Source: Bacteroidota bacterium
GTDB taxonomy: Bacteria; Bacteroidota; Bacteroidia; AKYH767-A; 2013-40CM-41-45
Assembly (NCBI GenBank): GCA_003389385.1
Contig: QQVM01000011.1
Span: forward strand, 58,474-122,473
Length of the DNA: 64,000 nt
Direction of reading: 5' to 3'
Part shown: piece by piece, positions 9,944 through 19,072 of the stretch
Layout of the letters: the number at the start of each line of letters is the position of its first letter
Position numbering within the stretch: the first letter of the stretch is position 1
The notes under the pieces: model-generated
Database searches by the model: none
What the model was told of the DNA's origin: nothing
What the model saw: only the letters and a program-made list of their open reading frames with translations
Made by a program: the position numbers and the translations under genes

Positions 9944-11379
9944 CAGAGATCTTCGTTATTCGGGTTGTTTAAATCCTCATCAATTTCTCTTATGAGGGCC
10001 GCAAAGTAACGCTTTTTTTCAGGATATAACAAACTTAATTTTTCATAGCAGTATCGTGCTTTTTCATGATGTCCCTGCTGCGTGTAGATTTTTGCAAGGG
10101 TTTCCGATACAGGCATGTAGGCTTCCTCCACACTCCTCTTAGCTTGTGTGATTGGCGAGTAAAACTCTGCTTTTGAGGGGATTATCTTGGGTTCAGTCGC
10201 GATGAACTTGTCAATGAGCTTTGATTTTTCGTCCCTGACATTATCTTTTTCTTGTGCTCTAACGCTTGGGTCTTCAATGACTTTTTGATGAGTCTGGCTT
10301 ATTCCTGAAGCCGGACCTGCAGCTAATGGATCTCCTGCATGCACTTCTTCGACAAAACCGAATCCTGATGCGCTTTTCATTTCCAGCCATTCGGAAAAAC
10401 TGTGAAGAGACTTCGAACTTTCGTTGATGACACTTCCTTCTCGCGATTCAAGTGAAACGGGAATGAATTCCTTTGTTTCTGATGCTGCATCAATCTCAGG
10501 CAGCTTTTCAATTGAACTGAGAATGCTCTCTTCCAATGCATATTCCAATTCAATTTTGTTGATAAGGAATTCTGGTTTGCTAGCTTCTTCCGCCAAAATT
10601 TCTTCCGGAGCAGGAATACTTTTTTCTTCAGGACTTGCAAATATCACTGGTCCAGTGTCATCACCGGCAATATCATTTATTGGAATATAAGGTATTTCCT
10701 TTTGCGTTTCTGTTTCAGTTTCAGATACTGAATTCTTTTCAGCTAGCGTAGACAAAAGCTCCGATGGCACATGGTCTACAGCACTTACCGGAGTAGCAAT
10801 GGTGGAATCAGGCTCATCCTTTTCTGTTTCTGATTTGCCAAGAATTTCTTCGAGTCTTTTCTTTAACACTTCTCGCGGATCAGTATTCTTTTCAGGAATT
10901 TCTGATTCATGCTTCAGGTCAGACGACAATGCAGGATCATAAGAATATTGCGGTATCAGATCTTCTTCAGAAGAAACAGATTTAGGAATAGTGTCCGGCT
11001 CCGGCATTTTTTCTTCAATCACTTCAGCAAAAGGATTCATTACATTCAAGCTGTCTGTATCCTCATTCTTTTCTTCCGCAGCATCGAGTGCAAAGATTGG
11101 TTCAGATTCTTTGCTCGCTGCATCCGAAACATCTGGATTTTCTTCAGGCTTTGAATGAATGATCTGGTACAATAATCTACGGTCGGCGGCATATGCAGAA
11201 GCGATTTTCAACTGGCGGTCGGACCGTATGTGCCCGCTGTTGTGCATCACACCTGCCAGGAGCAAATGTGCTGATTGAAAATATGGAAACTCCTTCAGCA
11301 TGTCAGAAATTCCGGCAAGATCATCAGGGCCGGCTGATCGCGGATTGTCAAGGAGACGCAGAAATTTTTTCTGATCCAT
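9943..11379 (-). CDS. Acidic protein with C-terminal TPR-like repeat
   Basis: A 478-residue protein with no assigned reaction. The N-terminal 80 residues form a helical domain (FLRLLDNPRSAGPDDLAGI, then YFQSAHLLLAGVMHNSG) typical of Bacteroidota proteins in this operon position. Residues about 90-390 are very rich in Glu, Ser and Pro and are probably disordered. The end contains a tetratricopeptide-like hairpin (ETLAKIYTQQGHHEKARYCYEKLSLLYP). There is no signal peptide. It overlaps lptE (TAATG) and secG (TGATG) by single bases, so all three are coupled. The setting between an LPS-transport lipoprotein and a Sec subunit suggests a role in envelope biogenesis; that is inference. Confidence 0.85.
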   Translation of the reverse strand: MDQKKFLRLLDNPRSAGPDDLAGISDMLKEFPYFQSAHLLLAGVMHNSGHIRSDRQLKIASAYAADRRLLYQIIHSKPEENPDVSDAASKESEPIFALDAAEEKNEDTDSLNVMNPFAEVIEEKMPEPDTIPKSVSSEEDLIPQYSYDPALSSDLKHESEIPEKNTDPREVLKKRLEEILGKSETEKDEPDSTIATPVSAVDHVPSELLSTLAEKNSVSETETETQKEIPYIPINDIAGDDTGPVIFASPEEKSIPAPEEILAEEASKPEFLINKIELEYALEESILSSIEKLPEIDAASETKEFIPVSLESREGSVINESSKSLHSFSEWLEMKSASGFGFVEEVHAGDPLAAGPASGISQTHQKVIEDPSVRAQEKDNVRDEKSKLIDKFIATEPKIIPSKAEFYSPITQAKRSVEEAYMPVSETLAKIYTQQGHHEKARYCYEKLSLLYPEKKRYFAALIREIDEDLNNPNNEDL

Positions 11380-11891
11380 TACCAGTTTATTACTGCTTTA
11401 TTAAATATATCATCAATAAGTTGCTCATTGATTTCTTTGATAAGCTGATCTTCAATAGTTGCAATGTTCACACTGCTTTCAAAGTCGGAATATCGGGTGA
11501 AACTTGTTTCAAAGCTTTGTTTTTCATCCTTGATATTAGTGAACTTTACCTGAACGCTGATACTCAGTCGGTTTCTTGCCGCTGTCTCGTTAGCCTGAAT
11601 GGCCAGTGGCGTAACAGAATAGGAAGGAATGCTTCCTTCAAATGTCAGATCAGCATCCCTGTCAACAAATGTCAGATTTGTCTGTGAAATAAACTTGTCC
11701 TTCAGAGATTCTGTGAAAGTTTGTCCGAGCGAGGATGGACCGAGTGCAGATGTTTTCTGAAAAAATTTCACCGAGATTGTTTTCACTTCAGGCGAAATGG
11801 ATGCGCCTGTCATACTGTAATTGACCCTGCATGACTGCAAACACAGAAGTACTACGACAAAAACAAAATATATTCTTAGAATCTTCAGCAA
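11379..11891 (-). CDS. lptE: LptE-like LPS assembly lipoprotein
   Basis: A 170-residue outer-membrane lipoprotein. The signal peptide ends in lipobox LQSC with Cys21 as the lipidated residue. The body (TISVKFFQKTSALGPSSLGQTFTESLKDKFISQ and DADLTFEGSI) matches the LptE family, the plug that helps LptD insert lipopolysaccharide in the outer leaflet. LptD is not in this window. The position between the sigma-54-type activator and the TPR protein, with a one-base overlap to the latter, is the arrangement I expect in this phylum. Sequence conservation in the family is low, so the functional call rests on topology and context. Confidence 0.85.
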   Translation of the reverse strand: MLKILRIYFVFVVVLLCLQSCRVNYSMTGASISPEVKTISVKFFQKTSALGPSSLGQTFTESLKDKFISQTNLTFVDRDADLTFEGSIPSYSVTPLAIQANETAARNRLSISVQVKFTNIKDEKQSFETSFTRYSDFESSVNIATIEDQLIKEINEQLIDDIFNKAVINW

Positions 11892-11930
11892 TTGAATCTA
11901 ACTGATTTTGATTTTTTCAAACTTATAAAA

Positions 11931-13175
11931 TTAATGAATATCGTACTCGTTCATTTTCCTGTAAAGCGTGCGTTCACTGATGCCGAGTTCTTTGGCAGCC
12001 AGTTTTCTTCTTCCTTTGTGTTTCTGCAGTGCTTTTTTGATGAATTCTTTTTCCTTGTCCTGGAGCGAGAGAGATTCTTCCACTTCTTCATGTTTGTCAA
12101 TACTTGGGACACTGACCTTAGCATGATGTACAGGGGTTGAACTCAGAGTAACCGGTGTGTCATCCTGTTGCGGACGATAATCCTGGTCGACAACAAGATT
12201 CTTGATCAGATGTTCATGCCTGTCTTTGAAGTTGGGTTCCGACAGTTCCCCCTTCATAATTTCATTGATGAGGAGTTTCATGTCATGCATGTCCTTCTTC
12301 ATTTCAAATAAAACCTTGTATAATAATTCCCTTTCTGAAAATTCAGGAGATTGACTTTGTCCTTCGTTGCGCAAAGCCGGCAAAGTATTCAACGGAGCGG
12401 GTGGGAGGTAATTGAGAAGAGTCTCAGCATTTATTTCACGGTTCTTTTCCAGAATCGACATTTGTTCTGTGATGTTTTTCAACTGCCTTATATTTCCGGG
12501 CCAGCGATACTGATTCAAAATGTTCTGAGCCTCCTGCTGTAAAATCAACGGAGGGACTCTGTATCTTTCTGAAAAATCAGATGCGAATTTTCTGAAGAGT
12601 AAGTGTATGTCATTTCCGCGATCGCGCAATGGAGGAATGCGGATGGGCACCGTGTTCAGCCTGTAATAAAGATCTTCTCTGAATTTTCCGTCTGCGATGG
12701 CTTTCACAAGATCAACATTGGTTGCAGCCACAATGCGTACATCAGTCTTCTGTACCTTGGATGAACCAACCTTGATGAATTCACCGCTTTCAAGTACACG
12801 AAGCAATCGCACCTGTGTGTTCAGAGGTAACTCACCCACTTCGTCCAGGAATATAGTACCGCCGTTAGCCACCTCAAAGTATCCTTTTCTTGCCTCATGC
12901 GCGCCGGTGAATGATCCTTTCTCATGTCCAAATAATTCGGAATCTATTGTTCCTTCAGGGATTGCACCACAGTTTACCGGAATGTATGTGCCGTGTTTGC
13001 GTGCGCTCAGCTGGTGAATAATTTGCGGAAAGACTTCCTTTCCGACCCCGCTTTCTCCGAAAATAAGTACGGAAATTTCTGTCGGTGCCACCTGCTTTGC
13101 AACATTGATGGCATGTTCCAGCAAGGGAGAGTTTCCTATTATTCCGAATCGTGCTTTTATTTCGTTGATGGTCAT
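11931..13175 (-). CDS. Sigma-54-type AAA+ transcriptional regulator
   Basis: An enhancer-binding-protein-type AAA+ regulator. The Walker A motif is GESGVGKE. The sigma-54 contact loop reads GSFTGA in place of the usual GAFTGA. The end is a Fis-type helix-turn-helix (KKALQKHKGRRKLAAKELGISERTLYRKM). It has no N-terminal receiver, GAF or PAS domain; the ATPase begins almost at once (RFGIIGNSPLLEHAINVAKQVAPTE). A GTG at 13193 directly abuts the miaB stop, but the ATG at 13175 gives the usual short N-terminus (414 residues) and I prefer it. What it senses is unknown. Confidence 0.9.
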   Translation of the reverse strand: MTINEIKARFGIIGNSPLLEHAINVAKQVAPTEISVLIFGESGVGKEVFPQIIHQLSARKHGTYIPVNCGAIPEGTIDSELFGHEKGSFTGAHEARKGYFEVANGGTIFLDEVGELPLNTQVRLLRVLESGEFIKVGSSKVQKTDVRIVAATNVDLVKAIADGKFREDLYYRLNTVPIRIPPLRDRGNDIHLLFRKFASDFSERYRVPPLILQQEAQNILNQYRWPGNIRQLKNITEQMSILEKNREINAETLLNYLPPAPLNTLPALRNEGQSQSPEFSERELLYKVLFEMKKDMHDMKLLINEIMKGELSEPNFKDRHEHLIKNLVVDQDYRPQQDDTPVTLSSTPVHHAKVSVPSIDKHEEVEESLSLQDKEKEFIKKALQKHKGRRKLAAKELGISERTLYRKMNEYDIH

Positions 13176-13193
13176 ATAAAAAATACTATTCAC

Positions 13194-14669
13194 TTATTTA
13201 CCTTTCACAGCTTTGCCGATGAGCGTGGCAGGTGTGCATTCATGCACCAGCACATCAACATATTGTCCGGGTTTGAAATTCTCCCTGGGAAATACAACAA
13301 CTTTGTTCTGTGTATTTCTTCCGCTGAGATATTCATCCGATTTTTTTGAAATGGATTCGACAAGGACTCTGTGCACCTTGTTCAGATCTTTTTTATTGCT
13401 TTCATGCGATAACTTTTTCTGCACTTCTATGATTTCCGACAGTCTCCTGCTCTTGATATTTTCAGGAACATCATCAGGAAAGCGCTTTGCGGCAAGTGTT
13501 CCGGGCCTTTCAGAGTAGCTAAACATGTAAGAGAAATCAAATCCCGACCATTGCATAATTGAAAGAGTATCCTGATGCTCATCTTCTGTTTCAGAACAAA
13601 AACCCGCGATGATATCAGAGGAAAGTCCGCAATCAGGTATGATGTTCCTGATAGCCCGGATTCTTTCCATGTAGATTTCGCGGGTATAACCGCGATTCAT
13701 TTTTTCAAGTATTCTGTTGTTACCCGACTGTACAGGAAGGTGAATGTATTTGCAGATATTTTCGTGTCTTGCCACAACGTGCAACACATCATCCGTCATG
13801 TCTTGAGGATTGGAGGTGGAAAACCTGATGCGCAGATCAGGATGCACACCTGCTACCATTTCAAGCAAATCTGCGAAAGTGATAAATTCTTTCTGTTGCT
13901 TTGGTGGAAGTTCACGCCTGAGCGCGGCTTTCACAATCTCTTGATCCAGATCTTTCTTTGGTCCACCACCATGCCATAAATAGGAGTCTACATTTTGTCC
14001 TAGCAGTGTTACTTCTTTATATCCGTTTTCAAACAGTTCTTTTGCTTCATTCACGATGCTCAATGGGTCTCTGCTTCTTTCTCTTCCACGTGTAAATGGA
14101 ACAACACAAAATGAACACATGTTGTCGCAACCTCGCATGATGGAAATAAAAGAGCTGATACCGTTTTCATCCAGACGCACCGGTGAAATCTCTGCATAGG
14201 TTTCTTCTCTTGACAAAAGCACATTGATAGCTTTATTGCCAGCTCCTGCCTTTTCCAATAGTCCCGGAAGGTCTCTGTACGCGTCCGGCCCTACAACTAT
14301 GTCAACCAGTTTCTGTTTTTCAAGTAATTCTGTCTTCAGACGCTCTGCCATACAACCAAGCACACCGATGATTAGCCCTGGTTTTTTTTGCTTGGCTTTT
14401 TTAAAGTCATATAACCTCGTCCATATTCTTTGCTCTGCGTTTTCACGAATTGCGCAGGTGTTCAGGAATATCACATCAGCCTCGTCCTGGTTCCGTGTAG
14501 TCGAGAAACCCTCATCTTGCATAATGGATGCAACAATTTCACTGTCGGAAAAATTCATTGCGCAACCATAACTCTCTAGGTACAGTTTTTTATTGGGTCG
14601 TTGATCTCTTCCGCTTTCCGTGTACAGCACTTCACCCTGCCGGTTTTCATCTATTTCTTTCTCAAACAT
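13194..14669 (-). CDS. miaB: tRNA-2-methylthio-N6-dimethylallyladenosine synthase MiaB
   Basis: Radical-SAM enzyme that adds a methylthio group to i6A37 of tRNAs reading UNN codons. Order: UPF0004 domain beginning [18 protein letters not shown] with three cluster cysteines; radical-SAM core with CxxxCxxC in [20 protein letters not shown]; and a C-terminal TRAM domain ending KAVKGK. An upstream ATG at 14726 is in frame. However, a TATCTTTG -7 box lies at 14689-14696 on this strand, so transcription would begin near 14683. The first ATG in that message is 14669 ([11 protein letters not shown]), giving 491 residues. It heads the operon. Confidence 0.95.
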   Translation of the reverse strand: MFEKEIDENRQGEVLYTESGRDQRPNKKLYLESYGCAMNFSDSEIVASIMQDEGFSTTRNQDEADVIFLNTCAIRENAEQRIWTRLYDFKKAKQKKPGLIIGVLGCMAERLKTELLEKQKLVDIVVGPDAYRDLPGLLEKAGAGNKAINVLLSREETYAEISPVRLDENGISSFISIMRGCDNMCSFCVVPFTRGRERSRDPLSIVNEAKELFENGYKEVTLLGQNVDSYLWHGGGPKKDLDQEIVKAALRRELPPKQQKEFITFADLLEMVAGVHPDLRIRFSTSNPQDMTDDVLHVVARHENICKYIHLPVQSGNNRILEKMNRGYTREIYMERIRAIRNIIPDCGLSSDIIAGFCSETEDEHQDTLSIMQWSGFDFSYMFSYSERPGTLAAKRFPDDVPENIKSRRLSEIIEVQKKLSHESNKKDLNKVHRVLVESISKKSDEYLSGRNTQNKVVVFPRENFKPGQYVDVLVHECTPATLIGKAVKGK

Positions 14670-14688
14670 TTGTCTAGAATTCAGGCTG

Positions 14689-14720
14689 CAAAGATAATCT
14701 TTAATGTGGGGCTGACAAGT
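14689..14720 (-). promoter_or_regulatory. Promoter of the miaB operon
   Basis: On the minus strand TTGT (about 14714-14718) is followed after about 18-19 bp by TATCTTTG (14696-14689), a match to the Bacteroidota promoter. The predicted start near 14683 leaves a leader of only about 15 nt before the ATG at 14669. This is what decides the miaB start. Confidence 0.55.
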
Positions 14721-14726
14721 TGACAT

Positions 14727-15145
14727 AGGCCTAATCCGCCGAAAGTCAACAAATTAAAATATATATGTAATAAATCAAGTATCCCAGGACAGAAAGTCAA
14801 AGCTACCACCAAATTTATTCAGTGCTTGTTATCATTGTTGAACACATATAAAATAGTAGGTCTAATGGATGATAATGATTCCACTATTACCTGCTTAAGC
14901 ATTTTTTCTAGAGTTGTATAAGATAAAAGATGAACTAAGGATAATGATATTATAAATACGGCATTATCATCAAATATTTTCCTTAAAGAATGAAGCATCA
15001 TTATGTCAAAAGATAATTTAACATTGACCGACTGAATATTTATTCTGGGAATGATTACGAATCAATGGGTTTGGCCGGATTCAGCTATCGATTTGTTTAA
15101 TAAAAAATAATTTGTGTTTATTTGTGCCCGTCGAAAAATCAGAGA
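14727..15145. other. AT-rich intergenic region between miaB and topA
   Basis: About 420 bp between two divergent genes. It contains the miaB promoter at its left edge and probably the topA promoter on its right, where several TTTG strings occur around 15093-15124 without a clean TAnnTTTG. A 60-codon minus-strand frame (14819-15001) has no recognisable content. I see no RNA gene or repeat. Confidence 0.5.
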
Positions 15146-17656
15146 ATGGCAAAAAATTTAGTTATAGTTGAGTCTCCGGCGAAAGCCAAGACAATTGAAG
15201 GATACCTCGGAAAGGATTTCACTGTGAAGTCGAGTTATGGACATGTGCGTGATCTTGTGAAGTCAGGAATGGGAATTCTCGTTGAAAAAAATTTTGAACC
15301 TGTTTACGAAGTCAGCCAGGATAAGGAAGATGTGATCAGGGAGCTGAAGAAACATGCCAGCAAAGCAGAAACGGTTTGGCTGGCAACGGATGAGGACCGT
15401 GAAGGAGAAGCCATATCATGGCATTTGTTTGAAACACTCAATCTTAAGAAGGACAATACTAAAAGAATCGTCTTTCATGAAATTACAAAGAAGGCGATTT
15501 CTGAAGCGGTTAAGAATCCCAGGTCAATCGATAAAAACCTTGTGGATGCGCAGCAGGCACGGCGTATTCTTGACAGGCTTGTAGGTTTTGAATTGTCTCC
15601 TGTGCTTTGGAAGAAAGTGAAGCCATCGCTTTCTGCCGGCCGAGTTCAGTCGGTTGCCGTTCGACTGATTGTGGAACGTGAGCGGGAAATCGACAATCAC
15701 AAAGTAAGCTCCTCATATAAGATTGTTGCATTTTTTGAGGTGGACGGAAAAACATTTAAAGCCGAGCTGCCGAAGAAGTTTGCAAACATTGAAGATGCGG
15801 ATGCTTTTCTCAAATCATGCCTGGGAGCAAATTTCAGCGTGGAAAATCTTGAAGTCAAGCCCGGCAAAAGAACTCCTTCTGCACCTTTCACCACGTCTAC
15901 GCTTCAGCAGGAAGCTTCACGAAAACTGGGATACAGTGTAGCGCAAACAATGGTGCTTGCGCAAAGACTGTATGAGAGCGGTAAAATCACATACATGAGA
16001 ACTGACTCCGTGAATCTGAGTCAGGATGCAATCGACATGGCCAAAACCGCTATTCTGGATATGTACGGAAAAGATTATCTGGAAACAAGACAATATAAAA
16101 ACAAGATAGCCTCGGCGCAGGAAGCACACGAAGCAATTCGACCTACCGAGTTTGCAAGGAATGTAGTGGAAGGAGAGCTCAAAGAGCAAAAACTTTATGA
16201 CCTGATTTGGAAGAGGGCTATCGCTTCTCAGATGTCGGATGCGAAACTGGAAAAGACAGTTGTGACAATTACATCCGATAAAAGCGGGGAGAAACTTATT
16301 GCCAGTGGGGAAGTGATCAAATTCGACGGATTCCTGAAAGTGTACATGGAGGGAACTGACGATGAAGAACAGGAAGAACAATCAGGATTGTTGCCACCGA
16401 TGAAAGCTGGTGATAACCTGAAGCTGATTGAAGCTAGCGCCACAGAAAGGTTTACCTATCCTCCTGCCCGATACACAGAGGCATCCCTTGTGAAAAAACT
16501 TGAAGAACTCGGAATCGGAAGACCTTCTACTTACGCTCCTACCATTTCTACTATTCAGAAAAGAGGTTATGTGCTGAAAGAAGAAAGGCAAGGAAAAGAG
16601 CGGGCATATCAGGTGATTACACTGAAAGAAGGTAAGATTGCCAGGGAAACACGTACTGAAATCACCGGAGCTGAGAAGAACAAAATGTTCCCTACTGATA
16701 TTGGAATGCTTGTAACAGATTTTCTTGTGGCCAATTTTAAGGATATTCTGGATTACAACTTTACTGCATACGTTGAAAAGGAGTTTGATGACATTGCCAA
16801 CGGTGAACTGAAGTGGCAGAATATGATTAAAGAATTTTACGGTCCTTTTCACGATACGGTAGAGTCAACCGAAAAAGAAGCTGAGAGAGTAACAGGCGAA
16901 CGTATACTCGGAAAAGATCCGGCTAGCGGATTGACACTGCTGGTAAGAGTTGGCAGATTCGGTCCTATGGCCCAAATCGGCAGTCAGGACGAAACTGACA
17001 AACCCAGGTATTCAAAACTCAGAGCAGACCAGCGGCTTGACACCATTACATTTGAAGAAGCGCTGGATTTATTTAAGCTTCCAAGGAAACTTGGCATGTT
17101 TGAAGACAAAGAAATCAATGTTTCCATTGGCCGCTTTGGTCCTTATATCCGGCTGGATGATTTTTTCGTGTCTCTTAAAAAAGAAGACGATCCGTATACA
17201 ATCAATTACGACCGTGCTGTCGAACTGATTCATGAAAGAAGAAAAGTTCTGGCTGAAAGAATCATCAAAACATTCGACGAGGATGAAACCGTTCAAATTC
17301 TAAACGGACGTTGGGGACCATACATTTCTTTCGGAGACAGAAACATTAGAATTCCTAAGGACATCGATCCTAAATCTCTGAGTCTTGAGCAGATACGTGA
17401 ACTTGCCGAAAAAACTCCGGTCACGGTAAAAACAAGAGGAGGTTTCCGGCGCAAAGCCACTGCTCCTGCTGAAAAGAAGGTGACGAAGGCGGCAAAGAAA
17501 AAGGCAGCGCCGGCCAAGAAAGCACCGGCCAAGAAAGCACCTGCGAAAAAAACTGTAACAAAGAAAGCAGCTCCTGCAAAGAAGGCTGCCTCCAGGAAAA
17601 CAGTTGTTAAAAAAGTATCTTCAAAAAAAACCGGCAGCTCTAAAAAATCGAAGTAA
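15146..17656 (+). CDS. topA: DNA topoisomerase I (TopA)
   Basis: Type IA topoisomerase that relaxes negative supercoils through a tyrosyl-DNA intermediate. The Toprim domain opens LVIVESPAKAKTIEGYLG and the acidic DEDREGE-type cluster reads ATDEDREGEAISWH. The catalytic Tyr283 is in TYMRTDS. Two beta-rich C-terminal repeats (RVGRFGPMAQIG, IGRFGPYIRL, GRWGPYISFG) replace the Cys4 zinc fingers of E. coli TopA. The last 65 residues are a lysine/alanine/proline tail resembling histone H1. The frame also has an upstream TTG at 15122, but ATG 15146 gives the standard N-terminus MAKNLVIVES (836 residues). Confidence 0.97.
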   Translation: MAKNLVIVESPAKAKTIEGYLGKDFTVKSSYGHVRDLVKSGMGILVEKNFEPVYEVSQDKEDVIRELKKHASKAETVWLATDEDREGEAISWHLFETLNLKKDNTKRIVFHEITKKAISEAVKNPRSIDKNLVDAQQARRILDRLVGFELSPVLWKKVKPSLSAGRVQSVAVRLIVEREREIDNHKVSSSYKIVAFFEVDGKTFKAELPKKFANIEDADAFLKSCLGANFSVENLEVKPGKRTPSAPFTTSTLQQEASRKLGYSVAQTMVLAQRLYESGKITYMRTDSVNLSQDAIDMAKTAILDMYGKDYLETRQYKNKIASAQEAHEAIRPTEFARNVVEGELKEQKLYDLIWKRAIASQMSDAKLEKTVVTITSDKSGEKLIASGEVIKFDGFLKVYMEGTDDEEQEEQSGLLPPMKAGDNLKLIEASATERFTYPPARYTEASLVKKLEELGIGRPSTYAPTISTIQKRGYVLKEERQGKERAYQVITLKEGKIARETRTEITGAEKNKMFPTDIGMLVTDFLVANFKDILDYNFTAYVEKEFDDIANGELKWQNMIKEFYGPFHDTVESTEKEAERVTGERILGKDPASGLTLLVRVGRFGPMAQIGSQDETDKPRYSKLRADQRLDTITFEEALDLFKLPRKLGMFEDKEINVSIGRFGPYIRLDDFFVSLKKEDDPYTINYDRAVELIHERRKVLAERIIKTFDEDETVQILNGRWGPYISFGDRNIRIPKDIDPKSLSLEQIRELAEKTPVTVKTRGGFRRKATAPAEKKVTKAAKKKAAPAKKAPAKKAPAKKTVTKKAAPAKKAASRKTVVKKVSSKKTGSSKKSK

Positions 17657-17710
17657 ACATGACCATATATTTGATGCATTACCCATTGCATTAAACAGCT
17701 AAGACAGGTC

Positions 17711-18880
17711 ATGGACATTTCTTTGTACTTCAGACATCTTGATCCGGTTCGATTCGATATCTATCAGGATCAGAAAAATCTACTGGGATATAAAATCAAT
17801 CGTTTTCTAAAGCCGGAAGAGTTCCCGGACTTCAGCAATTGTAATATTGCAATTGTCGGAGTGGAAGAGGACCGCGGATCTGTTCGTAACGACGGATGCG
17901 AAAGTGCGCCTGATCGCATACGTGAGAAGCTTTACGAACTGCGTGCCTCAGGCCATCCATACAAAATTGTTGACCTTGGAAATATAATTCCCGGAGCTAC
18001 TGTCCAGGATACTTATGTTGCTCTTAGCACCATCATGATCGAGCTTCTTAAGTCAGGTGTGTTTGTAATTGTTCTTGGAGGCAGCCAGGATCTCACTTTT
18101 GCACAATACCTGGCATATCAAAAGCTGGAAGAAACTGTAAATATCGTTGCTGTAGACAACAAGTTCGACCTGGGCACGACGGATGTGCCCCTAAACTCCA
18201 ACTCCTATCTCGGAAAGATCGTGTTGCATGAACCAAATTTCCTGTTCAATTACAGCAATGTAGGTTATCAGACTTATTTTGTGGGAACGGAGCAGGTTGA
18301 GTTGATGGAAAAACTTTATTTTGACAGCTACAGGCTCGGACAGGTTCAAAGAAACATGGAGGAGGCTGAGCCTATAGTCCGAAATGCTGACATTTTAAGT
18401 TTTGATATATCAAGCATCAGGCAAAGTGATGCGCCAGGAACAGGAAACCCTTCCCCAAATGGATTTTATGGAGAAGAAGCCTGCCAGATTGTACGCTATG
18501 CCGGCATGAGCGACAAATTGAGTTCATTCGGATTGTATGAACTGAATCCGCTGTTCGATAACCACGACCAAACCTCACACCTTGCCGCACAAATGCTGTG
18601 GTATTTGATTGACGGTTATTATAATCGAAAGAGTGATGTGCCTCTGAAAAGTAAGGCAGGATTCATCAAGTATCATGTAACACTTAAGAAAGACGGGCAG
18701 GAAATCGTTTTCTACAAGAGTTCCAGAAGCGAACGCTGGTGGATGGAGGTCCCATACCCTAATAATAAGTCAAGATATCAGCGTCACCACATGATTCCAT
18801 GTTCATACAAAGACTATGAAGTTGCCTGTAATGACGACATGCCGGAGCGTTGGTGGCAGGCATTTCAAAAACTTAACTGA
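17711..18880 (+). CDS. Ureohydrolase-fold protein (arginase/formimidoylglutamase family), metal ligands altered
   Basis: A 389-residue member of the arginase/agmatinase/formiminoglutamase fold, usually labelled formimidoylglutamase in this phylum. The manganese ligands of active family members are largely lost. GGDH is replaced by GGSQD (residues 123-127), DAHxD by DNKFD (149-153), and the final SxDxD reads SFDISS (230-235). Asp149, Asp153 and Asp232 remain; the two His and one Asp are gone. A binuclear Mn site therefore looks impossible as drawn, and histidine-utilisation genes are absent nearby. It sits between topA and the type IX genes on the same strand. I would not assign the enzyme activity; a structural or regulatory role is possible. 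Confidence 0.85.
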   Translation: MDISLYFRHLDPVRFDIYQDQKNLLGYKINRFLKPEEFPDFSNCNIAIVGVEEDRGSVRNDGCESAPDRIREKLYELRASGHPYKIVDLGNIIPGATVQDTYVALSTIMIELLKSGVFVIVLGGSQDLTFAQYLAYQKLEETVNIVAVDNKFDLGTTDVPLNSNSYLGKIVLHEPNFLFNYSNVGYQTYFVGTEQVELMEKLYFDSYRLGQVQRNMEEAEPIVRNADILSFDISSIRQSDAPGTGNPSPNGFYGEEACQIVRYAGMSDKLSSFGLYELNPLFDNHDQTSHLAAQMLWYLIDGYYNRKSDVPLKSKAGFIKYHVTLKKDGQEIVFYKSSRSERWWMEVPYPNNKSRYQRHHMIPCSYKDYEVACNDDMPERWWQAFQKLN

Positions 18881-18984
18881 GACATTCAATAATTAGAAAC
18901 ATTTTACTTGAAATCCGAGTAAAAGCCTGTTGAAATTCTAGTCAAAATTTGATAGGTTATGCACAATTTTCAGCTCAAAAAAAT

Positions 18985-19017
18985 TTTGTTTTTAGATTTA
19001 ATTTTTCATTACTTTAC
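18985..19017 (+). promoter_or_regulatory. Candidate promoter of the sprF/porP gene
   Basis: TTTG at 18985-18988 and TACTTTAC at 19010-19017 are spaced by 21 bp. The -7 box matches TAnnTTTG at six of the eight positions (mismatches at the last two). The start codon follows 55 bp later at 19073. It would begin the type IX transcript separately from topA and the ureohydrolase-like gene. Confidence 0.45.
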
Positions 19018-19072
19018 CCGCTCTTAAGGGTAAAAAGGGAAACAAAAAACCTTAAAAACTCAAAAAATAAAG

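Noticed and set aside
14819..15001. Minus-strand frame of 60 codons between miaB and topA
   Set aside because: No recognisable domain, no promoter box or ribosome-binding site, and AT-rich composition like the surrounding intergenic DNA.
15510..17718. Long minus-strand frames opposite topA, including one over the alanine/lysine tail
   Set aside because: The repetitive lysine codons give a hydrophobic antisense translation without stop codons; topA explains the region.
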